Shown: in pieces, positions 45,654 to 55,191 of the stretch
Position numbering within the stretch: position 1 is the stretch's first letter
Layout of the letters: the number at the start of each line of letters is the position of its first letter
NCBI GenBank assembly: GCA_036924285.1
Contig: JAYKYS010000010.1
Location: 17,397,001 to 17,461,000, forward strand
DNA length: 64,000 bases
Source: Asterella californica
Taxonomy: Eukaryota; Streptophyta; Marchantiopsida; Marchantiales; Aytoniaceae
Reading direction: 5' to 3'
Notes under the pieces: generated by a model
What the model saw: the letters and a program-made list of their open reading frames with translations, nothing else
Told to the model about the DNA's origin: nothing
Databases searched by the model: none
Position numbers and translations under genes: made by a program

Positions 45654-48062
45654 ATGAGTGGGGATGGGAAAGGTGATGGAGATGGAGCTAGTGGTTCAAG
45701 TGGGTTGCCGAAGGTGCAGTTGGATCCAGCGACTGCATCGATGTTTCAAGCTTTCACTATGTTCTTGCGGTAGCAACAGTCTGATGAGCGGAAGGAAGCT
45801 TTGGCAACGAAGGCGCTACAAGCGGTGGTCAGCAGGATTGACCAGTTCGATGGGAGAGATGTCTCAAGATATCTGAGGCATTATGTGAAGGAGATGGAGC
45901 TGAACCGGGTCTCAGAAGATGAGATGATTGAGACGTTTGAGTTAGCAGCAGCTCCAGAGATTAGGGATCATGTTAAAATGCTAACGAAGCATTTTAACAA
46001 GGATTGGGAGACGTTTGCTCGTGCCTTGATGGATGAGTACTTCTTGGAGGACTCTGATCGAGTCACCAAGAAGTCCTTCTTGGAGTGGGTTGAGCAACCA
46101 AGGAAGGGTCTACAAGCTACTGAGTTGCTCAGGGAGTTTGAGAAGCAGTTTTCACGGCTAACCAGGATGGAGAAGTTGACATTGCAGTCCAACAAGACAG
46201 ACCTATTTCTCCGGGCTGCAGATGAGAAGTTGCAGGAGAAGCTAGAGGTACTTCTGGAAGACCGGGAGGAGGACGATGGATTGACTAGCAGCTGGAAGAA
46301 GGTTGAAGAAGCTGTTGGTCTGCTCACCAAGAGGGAGCGGAGGCGAGAGAAGGTTCATGTCAGGAGACTGACACCAGTACCAACTGCTGTAACACCTGTT
46401 CCTGTAGTTCGACCAGTTGTTCCTGTTGCTAGACAGGTAGTGCCGGTTGCTCCTGCTGTTCCAGTTGTTCAGACACCGATAGTATCTCCGAAGAAGGACT
46501 CAAGTCTTGAAGAGATCATGCGTGGAATGCGAGACTTGCAGATCAAACTCACCAGATTGGAGGAACAAGGGTCTACAAGCGGAGCGAAACCTGTTGAGAA
46601 GCAAGGCTGGATCCAGCGGTGTATCTGGTGCGATGGTACCGATCATCCGCGCAGAGATTGCAAGGAGTTCAGTGATACCTTGCAGCAAGGGGTGATCTTC
46701 TGGAAGGATGGGAAGGTAGCGTTGAGGGATACTGGTGCACTTCTTCAGACCAACTTTGGTAGAGGAGGGATGAAGAAGTTGGTTGAGGACCACCTATCAG
46801 CACAAGCAGTCGCCATCGTGGAAGCTGGAACTTATGGCACAAGGGTAGAGGATCAGGCTGAGAGGAGTTTCAACAAGCAAGTTGAGCCAAGTGAGTTGTG
46901 GTCATCTGCCATCTCCATGAAACAGAAAGGGAAGATGGCACGTGAGACGTTGCAGAGGACAGCTGCAACAATCAGAAGGGATCCTGGATGGGAGGATCCG
47001 ATAGAAGCTCTATCGGTGCATGCGTACATCGCCAAGAACCAACACGAAGCGTTGTTGGAAGAGAAGAGAAGGCGAGATTCAGAGGATTCAGGAGAAGGGA
47101 CTTCTTCAAAGAGACAGACTCGAGGGGAGAAGGTTCGCCAAGAGCTTCGGGATGCAGGAGCTCAAGACCTACCGATGGACGATGCTCCTTCTCCATCGAA
47201 GGAGAAATCTCAGAAGGAGAAGGGTAAGCCGGCTGCGTACAAGCTACAGTCGGATATCGAGGCTTCAACAGACTTGAAGGGAGTCTTGGAAGATCGCATT
47301 CTGAATGCGAAGGTGGAGTTTACTTTGAGAGAAGTGTTAGGCATCGCCAAGCGTGAGTTTCATGATGTCATCATCGATGTCATCAAACGGAAACGACAAA
47401 TTACGGGTGAGACTGGTTTATCACATGCTTTGGATACTAGGATGTCAGTGGATGAGGAGAGAGAGCTTGCAAGGTGCAGTGTCTATTCTCCAGAGGAAGA
47501 AAGAGATCGAAGGCGCAAGGTGCATTTCGAGGATGAAGAGGAGGATGGGAAGCGGAGCTCAAGTCATTACAGCCACAGTCACTGGGCTCGAGCTACGACG
47601 GAGACGTTGGTGAGGATCGAGGACTTGGATGAGCCAGTGGTTGCTCTGATCGATCATGGATCAGAAATCAACATCATGTCGAAGGAGCTGTACAAGAGGA
47701 AGAAGTGGCCGATCGACACAGAGCATGGATGGGTCATAAGAGCAGCCAACAACACGAGAGGAGACTTGTATGGAGCTTGTCCAGACATCAGAGTGCGCGT
47801 AGGTGATGTTGCTATCGAGCAAAACTTCTTTGTTCAGGAAACAACATCATACCCACTCATTCTGGGTCAACCTTTCATCATAGCAACCCGGATGGAGACA
47901 AAGGTACTGGACGACGGATCTGCGTATGCTAGGATCCGAAGTCAAGATGGGAAGAGAGCGGTACAGTTCCTGACTGTACCGTCCAACCACGAGCGCAACC
48001 GAGATCGTTTGAGGGAGAAGCCGCTTCCGAGGGTGAGTGAAGAGTTCAAGGATTTTCGTTGA
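45654..48062 (+). pseudogene. gag: gypsy Gag-protease (single in-frame TAG)
   Basis: From ATG 45654 (M-S-G-D-G-K-G-D) one frame runs to TGA 48060 except for a TAG at 45771-45773 (F-L-R-stop-Q-Q-S), consistent with CAG to TAG. About 802 codons. A gag domain covers about residues 55-225. A Val/Pro-rich linker (about 240-275) follows, then a zinc knuckle C-I-W-C-D-G-T-D-H-P-R-R-D-C near residue 324, a long charged region, and a retropepsin-like domain with V-A-L-I-D-H-G-S-E-I-N-I-M near residue 664 (D-H-G-S in place of D-[ST]-G). Protease therefore lies in the gag frame. The stop overlaps pol by four bases. Confidence 0.88.
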
Positions 48063-51000
48063 GTACCACTATAGAGCGGGATTGTGGTGGTGCGCAAGAG
48101 AAGGTACTCTCGCTTGATGGAGATAGTGCCTTTTGTACAGGGTTTATTGGATTTTCAGAATGTGGGATTGCTGTCTACAAGAAGATAGAAGAGCTGAGAA
48201 GAAAAGAACAAAAACATTTGCGTGGTGTTGAGTTGATGTTGAAAGAATTGGGTGAGCTAGAAGGGGATGAATGGATTTTTGGTGTTTATGAAGAGGATGG
48301 GTTGGAAGATCCCTTGCGAGAGATCATGTCTATTGGATGGGAGGATATGGATAAGGTCGTGCAGATTCATTCAAGGGAGGTCTATTCGGTGATCGAATCA
48401 TTCCGTGCACCGGAGGTTCGAGTTGAGACAAGGTACAAGACAGTGGATAGGAAAGTAAAGCCAGTTGCTGGTCCTTTGCCGGAAGACACCAACCAACAGA
48501 TGGATCGAGCTTCAAAGGAGAAGAGTTTGAGAGATCCTGCAATGATAGGACACAAGTTCACGGAGAAGACACTTGAAGAGCTGAAGATTGGATCTGATGG
48601 GTCTCTTCTACCAGAAGAGAGGATGTGCTTCAAGGAGATGCTTTCAAGACATGGGAAAGCATTTGCTTTTGAGCCACTTGAGATTGGATGTGTAGATCCG
48701 TACGTTGTTACCCCGATGGTTATCTTCACGGTACCGCATGTGCCATGGAACCTGAGACCAATTCCAGTACCGCGGGCTCACTTGCCCAAACTAGTGGAGT
48801 TGCTGAAGGAGAAGATGCGGATGAAGATCTTGGAGCCGTCGTTTGCACCATATTCAAGCAGATGGTTTACAGTACCAAAGAAGAATGGGTCGCTGCGGTT
48901 CATCCAAGACATGCAGCCGGTGAACGCAGTAACAATCAGAAATGCTGGGGTGGGATCGATTGTGGATGAGTTTGCAGAAGCGTTTGCAGGAAGAGCGATT
49001 TACTCAATGGGAGATCTTTACTCGGGGTATGATCAATTTCAACTAGCGGAGGAGAGCAGAAGCTTCACGACAATGAGGACACCTTTGGGGTTGGTTAGGA
49101 TGTGTACCTTACCACAGGGAGCTACCAACTCGGTAGCACACATGATGAACGGGATGAATCAAGTTCTAAGGGACTTCATCCCCGAAAAGACGATGCCGTT
49201 CTTGGATGACATCCCCATCAAAGGATGTGTGGAAGATGAGAAGGATGAGGCATTAGATCAGAGGGGGTGTCGGCGATACGTCACTGATCACATCGCAGAC
49301 TGTGAGAAGATCTTATCTCGACTTGAGGAAGTTCATCTTACGCTGTCAAGTGCGAAGTCTACATTTGGGGTTAGAGAGGTTTTGATCGTTGGTCATTTGT
49401 GTGGATCGTTTGGTCGCAAGCCAGATCCGAACAAGGTGGATGCGATTGGAAGAATGAAAGAGGTTTGCAACTCGCTGACAGAAGTAAGAAGATTTCTAGG
49501 TGCTTGTGTATTCTACCACATTTGGATTCCTCATTATGCGCATGTGGCGGATCCGTTGTATGGATTGTTGCGTAAGGGTCATAAGTTCAGATGGGAGGAA
49601 GAGCATACTGATGCGGTAAGGAAGCTGAAATCTTTACTATCATCTCCTCCAGTTCTGGGAAGGATTGATTACAAGGGTGCTAGGCCGGTGATTCTTACTG
49701 TGGATACAAGTCCAGTTGCAATTGGATGGGCAGTCGGACAGGATGATGAGGATGGAGAAAGGTTTGCGGTTAGGTTCGGAGCGAAGGTGTTAAGTGCTCG
49801 ACAACGTGCTTACCCGCAAGTGAAGAGAGAACTGTGGGGTATTGTTTCAGCTATGAAAACTGAGAAAGAGTATTTGATTGGAGCAGTAGTGGTGGTTGAA
49901 ACTGATTGTTTGCCGTTGTTAGGGATGATCATGAATTGTTCAACTCCTGATATTGCGATGTTACGATGGATCGCATATATCAAGTCGTTGAACCCGGAAT
50001 TTAGACATATCGCAGGGAAGGATAATCTGATGGCGGATATGTTATCTCGGGCTCGATATGATGGGGAAGATGAGATGGTAGAAGACATTGACGACGTGGG
50101 TACAGAGTTCTATTCGATTGCACAGACAGGAAGAGAAGATGAGTTGTTTGTTGAAGGGTTGTATGATGGTGATTTGCTTGATATCGGGAGGTACCTTAGT
50201 ACGATGGTTAAGCAGACAGGTTGGACAGATGAGAGGTTTCGGAGAGTTAGAAGGAAGGCCTACAACTTCATGTTGCAGGATGGGTTTCTTTGGAAGCGAT
50301 CGAAGCAAAAAGGTGGAGTACCGCTACGGGTGATTTGCAACAAGGAAGATCAGCAGAAGTTGCTCAAGGCGTTCCATGAGAGTCTTTGGGCTGGACATCG
50401 AGGGATTTGGGCCACTTTTACAAAGATGAAAGAGCGGTATTGGTGGAAAAACATGTACAAGGATGTTGTATCTTTTGTGGAGTCTTGTTTGACATGTCAG
50501 ATGTATTCGAATATCCGACATCGTGACGGATTACATCCGACTTATCCGTTGGCAATCCACTTCAAGTGGGTGGTAGACTTGGTGATTATGCCGGTTGGAT
50601 TATGGCAGATGAGATACTTGGTACTTGCTAGAGAGGATCTTTCAAATCAAGTCGAGGGTAGGGCGCTTCGGACGAAGACAACTGAAGGGGTATGTAGATT
50701 TCTCTTGGAAGAGGTTGTTTGTCGGTATGGATGTGTGGGGAAGATCACTGCAGATCGGGGAGAGCTAGATGCACATGAGGCTCGTGAATTCTTTGCAAGG
50801 TGTGGGGTGAGGTTGTCACTGACAACTGCTTATAACCCCGAAGGGAATGCCAAGAGTGAACGTGGTCATCCACCCATTGTGAAGGCTTTGGTGAAGGCTT
50901 GCAACGGAAGGGTGCGCGAGTGGCCTCGACTCTTACCATTTGCGTTATGGGCAGATAGAACGACGCACAGCTCGGTGACAGGTTACATGCTGGTGGAACT

Positions 51001-51529
51001 CATCACAGGTCAGAAGCCTATCATGCCGATTGAAGAACATGTTCTGACATGGAGTGTGTTACCTTGGGAGGACAATTTGACTAGAGAAGAGCTTCTTGCT
51101 ATTCGAATTAGGCAGTTAGAGAGAAGACCAGAGGATATCCAAACTGCTTTGGATAGGCTGCGAGAAGCACGGTTGAAGAACAAGATCAGATTTGATCAGC
51201 GACATCGTTTGAGACCTAGAGATATCAAGGAAGGTGATTGGGTGTTAGTCTATGACAACAGTCTAGACAACCAGCATAGTGCACTCCGGAAGTTTTCCAG
51301 AAGATGGTTTGGTCCGTATGTGGTGAAGAAGGTTCATGACAACGCAACTTACGCCCTGCAAGAGTTGGATGGAACAAGCTTGAAGGTACCAGTGGCAGGT
51401 AAACGCGTCAAGATTTTCAAAAAGAGAGATGAGGAGGTCGATTTAGCAGATATCTTGACGGAGTTTCAGTTTGAGGATGAGGATTATGCAGAAGATCTTG
51501 AAGGTGAGGTTGGTTACGATGGGAAGTAG
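48059..51529 (+). CDS. pol: gypsy Pol: RT-RNase H-integrase, 1156 codons
   Basis: Open from 48059 to TAG 51527 with no lesion; it lies in the minus-one frame relative to gag and has no ATG near its start, so translation probably needs a frameshift or restart at the TTGA overlap. RT lies at residues about 220-470 (W-F-T-V-P-K-K-N-G, L-P-Q-G-A-T-N-S-V, F-L-D-D-I-P-I-K-G near 381). RNase H covers 540-665 (T-V-D-T-S, A-D-M-L-S-R-A-R-Y). The integrase zinc finger is at 774-815 (H-x(3)-H...C-x2-C), with catalytic D near 840 (V-V-D-L-V-I), D near 899 (T-A-D-R-G-E) and E near 934 (K-S-E-R-G-H). A GPY/F module lies near 1085 (R-R-W-F-G-P-Y-V-V) and the C-terminus is acidic without a chromodomain. It would make and integrate element cDNA. 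Likely competent if expressed. Confidence 0.93.
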   Translation: MSTTIERDCGGAQEKVLSLDGDSAFCTGFIGFSECGIAVYKKIEELRRKEQKHLRGVELMLKELGELEGDEWIFGVYEEDGLEDPLREIMSIGWEDMDKVVQIHSREVYSVIESFRAPEVRVETRYKTVDRKVKPVAGPLPEDTNQQMDRASKEKSLRDPAMIGHKFTEKTLEELKIGSDGSLLPEERMCFKEMLSRHGKAFAFEPLEIGCVDPYVVTPMVIFTVPHVPWNLRPIPVPRAHLPKLVELLKEKMRMKILEPSFAPYSSRWFTVPKKNGSLRFIQDMQPVNAVTIRNAGVGSIVDEFAEAFAGRAIYSMGDLYSGYDQFQLAEESRSFTTMRTPLGLVRMCTLPQGATNSVAHMMNGMNQVLRDFIPEKTMPFLDDIPIKGCVEDEKDEALDQRGCRRYVTDHIADCEKILSRLEEVHLTLSSAKSTFGVREVLIVGHLCGSFGRKPDPNKVDAIGRMKEVCNSLTEVRRFLGACVFYHIWIPHYAHVADPLYGLLRKGHKFRWEEEHTDAVRKLKSLLSSPPVLGRIDYKGARPVILTVDTSPVAIGWAVGQDDEDGERFAVRFGAKVLSARQRAYPQVKRELWGIVSAMKTEKEYLIGAVVVVETDCLPLLGMIMNCSTPDIAMLRWIAYIKSLNPEFRHIAGKDNLMADMLSRARYDGEDEMVEDIDDVGTEFYSIAQTGREDELFVEGLYDGDLLDIGRYLSTMVKQTGWTDERFRRVRRKAYNFMLQDGFLWKRSKQKGGVPLRVICNKEDQQKLLKAFHESLWAGHRGIWATFTKMKERYWWKNMYKDVVSFVESCLTCQMYSNIRHRDGLHPTYPLAIHFKWVVDLVIMPVGLWQMRYLVLAREDLSNQVEGRALRTKTTEGVCRFLLEEVVCRYGCVGKITADRGELDAHEAREFFARCGVRLSLTTAYNPEGNAKSERGHPPIVKALVKACNGRVREWPRLLPFALWADRTTHSSVTGYMLVELITGQKPIMPIEEHVLTWSVLPWEDNLTREELLAIRIRQLERRPEDIQTALDRLREARLKNKIRFDQRHRLRPRDIKEGDWVLVYDNSLDNQHSALRKFSRRWFGPYVVKKVHDNATYALQELDGTSLKVPVAGKRVKIFKKRDEEVDLADILTEFQFEDEDYAEDLEGEVGYDGK

Positions 51530-51604
51530 GACGTTAAGCCGGTCCACTCCTTGGTTGGTATCTCTGGTGCATACCGGAGGATGCACAGGTTCAGAGGGGG
51601 TGGA

Positions 51605-53626
51605 TGTCGTGTCGTGGACCGGCTCCTACTTGAAATTCAAACTTCGATACTTGTTGCTCCAAAGACACTCATGAGAAGACAAGCTAGGCCCCAGCTTACG
51701 GGCTTTTGGCACAATCTCAGATCTCCATTTTCATCACATAGATGGGTAGAGCTCCTTGTCAGCTTTCCAAAGGCACTTTGTCTACTTCGTTTGGACGCCT
51801 AGTGGAGAAGTTACAGGACTCGAAAGATGGAGAAAATAAGCTAGGCCCCAGCTTACGGGTTTTTGGCACCACTTCGGATCTTCGTTCTTATCGCACCAGT
51901 GGATAGAGCTCCTTGTCAGCATTCCATAGGCACTTTGTCTACTTCGTTTGGACGCATAGTGAAGAAGTTACAGGATTCGAAAGATGGAGAAAACAAGCTA
52001 GGCCCCAGCTTACGAGCTTTTGGCGCAACTTCGGATCTTTACTTTTATCGCATAGATGGATAGAGCTTGTTGTCAGCTTTCCATGGGCATCTTGTTTATT
52101 TCGTTTGGACATCCAAAGAAGAAGTTATGCGATTCGGAAAAAGGTAAAATCAAGCTAGGCCCCTAGTTACTTGCTGACTGGGTATTTAGGGCTTCAGGCG
52201 CTATATCAAACACGCAAGGGGCCTGCTTCTTATTATTGAGAGTTGAACTTCGTACGTACAGACTGTTGCAAGGGGGCTGCTTAAGGGGCTTGCTTGTTCC
52301 TGCGACCTGTCGGTGGATGTTTTGGAGAATTGGGAAGTCCAATACACGCGCGCAAGGTGTCATCGGGTTCAGATCTGTGCAGGCTACGCACAGGTTAAGA
52401 CGGTTCTTGAAGAGACGGATCGGGGGTTGTGTTCTAGGAGAAATTGAAACGCAGGGAGCAGAATTGAGGTTTTCAGTTACCTGTGAAGGAGAGTTGGACC
52501 GTTCGGGCCGTTCCGGAGTCCAAACTTGCTGTCCTTGGATCCATCGGGATCAGAACAACGAGTTCTTCAGGAAATTGAAGACGATACAAAGTTTTATCGG
52601 GCGGTTGAGAGTTGTGAGAGAAATTGGCTCGCAGGGAAGCGCTTGCGTCAGGTTTTCATCGCCTGCGACCTGAGATTGGATTGTTCTTCGCGATCGGTGA
52701 GCCAAGCTCTTCGTTCTTGGTGCCTACGCGATCAGGGAGTCCTCATGTACGCATAGGAGAAGACTGTAAGTGAATTGGATTGTTGGTTTGGGTGTGGTGA
52801 GCAAATTTGAGCCGCAGGGAGCCGATTTACGTCAGTTTTTTGTAGCCTGCGACCAAATTTCTCGAGTAGTTTTGCAAAGGGAACTCCAAACGGCTTGTTT
52901 GGAGTCTTGTTGGGTTCAGAGTAGCTAGATCTACCTACCAGCGAAGACGGATATCAGTTTAGACGATCCGTTTGTGCGGTGTGAGCGGTTTTAAGCCGCA
53001 GGGAGGAGTTTTTGAAGGTTCGGTCACCTGCGACCGAAAATTAGCGATATCTCAACTATCGGGAGCCGGATCTGAAGGTTTCTTGGGCCAACGGAGTCAG
53101 GGAAGGAGACCCTATCAACATTTGAAGATCGTTTGGCGAAAGGAGAAAGTTCCCAGATAGGTCTTTTTTGGTTCCTTCGCTACAGGTTTCGTCCTTTTGA
53201 GTTCGTTAAGGACTTAGTTGGTTGTGTATGGCTTGTGGTAGCTAGCTTTAGCCAAGAGCTAGTGTGTGGATGTGGTTTGGACTTGGGTTTGGATCGCATG
53301 ATACTGTTGTGGCTCTGGTTGTTAGCAAAGAGAAGTTCCTCTTGCTTTGAGCTACGTTTTGGCGATTTCAGACTAGGGTTACGTTTCAAGGGTTTGTTTT
53401 AGGGCTTCTGAAGTAGGTTACAGACCGCTCTGGTCTTTTCCTCAGTTTTGTGCTGTTTGGAGAAAGAATCGACAGTGTACATACTTTCAGAGTGGTATAT
53501 ATCGCAGCATTCCTTTTTCGTGGTCGTTCTTCTCTGTCTTGTCTCTGTTTGGCACACAGCATCTCCACAGCCAGGAACCTCGCGTTTTCCTGGACATCCT
53601 TCACGCACAAAATATCCGACACGATA
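51605..53626 (+). repeat. gypsy 3' LTR (2,022 bp)
   Basis: Partner of 43584-45577. Carries a roughly 28-bp segment around 52572-52600 (contains GACGATACAAAGTTTTATCG) that is absent from the 5' LTR near 44551. Followed by TSD GCGT. Confidence 0.93.
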
Positions 53627-53630
53627 GCGT

Positions 53631-54310
53631 CCTGCAAACAAAGCAGTAGATGGTTCGATCCATAACTTGCGCCCAATCGTTTCCTCTTGGATGAAGAAGG
53701 TGATAAGATCCTGTAGCGAGAGGTTCGGACTTGTTCTCCGTGCCTGTAACAACCAAAGGCAGGAGATCATCGTCTGCAAGAATAGATGGTAGTTGTTGGA
53801 CATGCTACCCATCAATGCGAGGACTTGCTCCTCGTTGTCAACTACTAATCCAGCTGAAGTCATCTGTTGGAGAAGAGACTTGAAGTTGTTCACGTGTTGG
53901 ATGACCGTCTCGTTGGGTTTCATCTTTAAAACCCGCAACTTCCTTCTTAGATGCATCTTGGTCACCATGTCTTGATCAGCGAAGTGTCTGATCAAGGTGG
54001 ACCATGCATCATTCGACGTAGTGCAAGACATTATATGTTCTACCACATTGTTCTCGCAGCATTCGTTGATTGCTGTGACCGCATTGACATCACGTTGATC
54101 CCAATCCGCGATGCTACCGGGTCCAGTAGCAGGGGGGAGAAATGGGTACCGTAGTACCTCGGGTGTCGTGGCGCGCGGTCTTCGTGCATTCCCTTCCACA
54201 ATGTCAAGTACACCATGGGCCCTGAGCCGCAAGGTTGTCTTGTGCTTCCAAAGTGTGAAGTACGTGCCGTCGAATTTAGCCCAACCTTTGGTGTCAAAGG
54301 TGGCAGACAT
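53631..54310 (-). pseudogene. gag: copia Gag, 5' part (UBN2 type)
   Basis: From ATG 54310, about 226 codons to the gypsy insertion. Features of copia gag (UBN2 / gag-polypeptide family): W-A-K-F-D-G-T-Y-F-T-L-W-K near the N-terminus, A-W-S-T-L-I-R-H-F, V-I-Q-H-V-N-N-F-K-S-L and L-A-L-M-G-S-M-S-N-N-Y. It would form the capsid. The open frame runs on into the gypsy LTR to 53399, which is artificial. The remaining gag lies at 43215-43579. Confidence 0.88.
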
Positions 54311-54483
54311 TCTGTATCAGATTGGTCGTTGGAACGATAAAGTTTTGTTAGCGGAGGTACCGAATCTTAGTGCGTGAAGCGTCCTTCTCGCAACAGTTGA
54401 AGCGTCCTCCAACTGCTCTCACTTAAGGACCGAAGGCCTACCTAGTGCCTATGCTATTGTGCTAGTGCATCAACAAAGCAAAG

Positions 54484-54495
54484 CTCTGATACCAT
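54484..54495 (-). other. copia primer binding site, initiator Met tRNA
   Basis: The minus strand reads TGGTATCAGAGC directly next to the 5' LTR. Confidence 0.9.
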
Positions 54496-54744
54496 GTTGG
54501 AAATGTACTACTGGTAGAATAGGCTAAGGTAAAACTCTAAGTCACGGCATAAGGACAGTGTGAGTGTGAGAGAGCTCTTGAAGAGAGTGTAGGCAGAACC
54601 AAGCAATTGAATTACTCAATAATGTACAATGGCCTTGGTCCTGGATAATATAGTCTTGGTCTTGACCTTGGTGACCTTACGAAAGGTCACCACCTAATAA
54701 CATGAACATGTTACTGCAAAGTGTATTCATATTGTATTCTAACA
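54496..54744 (-). repeat. copia 5' LTR (249 bp)
   Basis: Plus-strand ends TGTTGGAAATG...TATTCTAACA; pairs with 41162-41411; TSD ATCAT follows at 54745-54749. Confidence 0.92.
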
Positions 54745-54975
54745 ATCATAGTGATGGTTGACCGCCTCCTGGAGGTGGAAAGCCCACCAAACTCGAATGC
54801 TCCAAGTAACACTCAGTCGAAGGTTAGGTTCACTTGGAAGGAATGACAGATTGTTCATTTAACTGAAGCGAAGAGAGTAGAGTTTGCAAAGTATCAAGCT
54901 GCAACTTCAAGAGAAAACATGCAAGTATACAACTTTGGATCACCTTGAGAGGAAGAAAAAGAAACTTCTATTGAA
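54745..54975 (+). pseudogene. unknown gene, 3' part beyond copia
   Basis: Continues the gene of 40653-41161 across the ATCAT duplication: V-M-V-D-R-L-L-E-V-E-S-P-P-N-S, then V-R-F-T-W-K-E followed by a TGA. The same frame goes on with H-L-T-E-A-K-R-V-E-F-A-K-Y to a second TGA near 54950. It is either ended naturally at the first TGA or damaged. No family recognised. Confidence 0.5.
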
Positions 54976-55191
54976 CTTTCCATTGCAATTCTTTGACCTT
55001 ATAGATGTGTGGTATGATCAGCGACCTGATTGGAGGTAGTTCAACTCATCTCTCGAACTTACAGCTCGTTTACCTCAGTGAGAGTAGTAGGGAGAGAGGT
55101 GAGTGAACAGTTTTGTGTCTTTGATTTTATGCTTAAAGTTGAACAGGTCTAGATCAAGTCGAAGTCGAGATCCATTTTGCTCTGCAGCAAA
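54976..55191. other. no supported gene
   Basis: Short spacer before the next open frame; no motif seen. Confidence 0.4.

Larger units (their letters stand above)
43584..53626 (+). mobile_element. 10-kb Ty3/gypsy element nested in copia
   Basis: Long LTRs (1,994 and 2,022 bp) starting TGTCGTGTCG and ending CGACACGATA; the terminal TG...TA is slightly atypical. Primer site resembles plant tRNA-Trp. Gag-protease frame 45654-48062, pol 48059-51529, polypurine tract CAGAGGGGGTGGA at 51592-51604. TSD GCGT. No chromodomain. The LTRs differ at about 15 positions plus a roughly 28-bp indel, consistent with a young insertion. Only one stop (TAG 45771) is evident, so this is the least damaged element of the window. 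Confidence 0.93.
41162..54744 (-). mobile_element. Ty1/copia retrotransposon with nested gypsy and integrase deletion
   Basis: Element on the minus strand: 5' LTR at 54496-54744, 3' LTR at 41162-41411, initiator-Met primer site beside the 5' LTR, TSD ATCAT. Gag is split by a 10,043-bp gypsy insertion. Without it and its duplicated 4 bp, copia is about 3.5 kb, short for the group, because the integrase region is missing: the protease-side L-H-V-P-A-L block (about 43080) passes almost directly into sequence that normally follows integrase. RT and RNase H remain but are broken. The element is non-autonomous. Confidence 0.9.

Noticed and set aside
16797..45773. Reassigned UAG codon (as in some green algae)
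   Set aside because: RPS9 ends with TAG at the expected C-terminus, as does the intact 10-kb gypsy pol, so TAG is a normal stop.
53399..54310. A complete 303-codon copia Gag
   Set aside because: The last part reads into the nested gypsy LTR; true gag continues at 43.58 kb.
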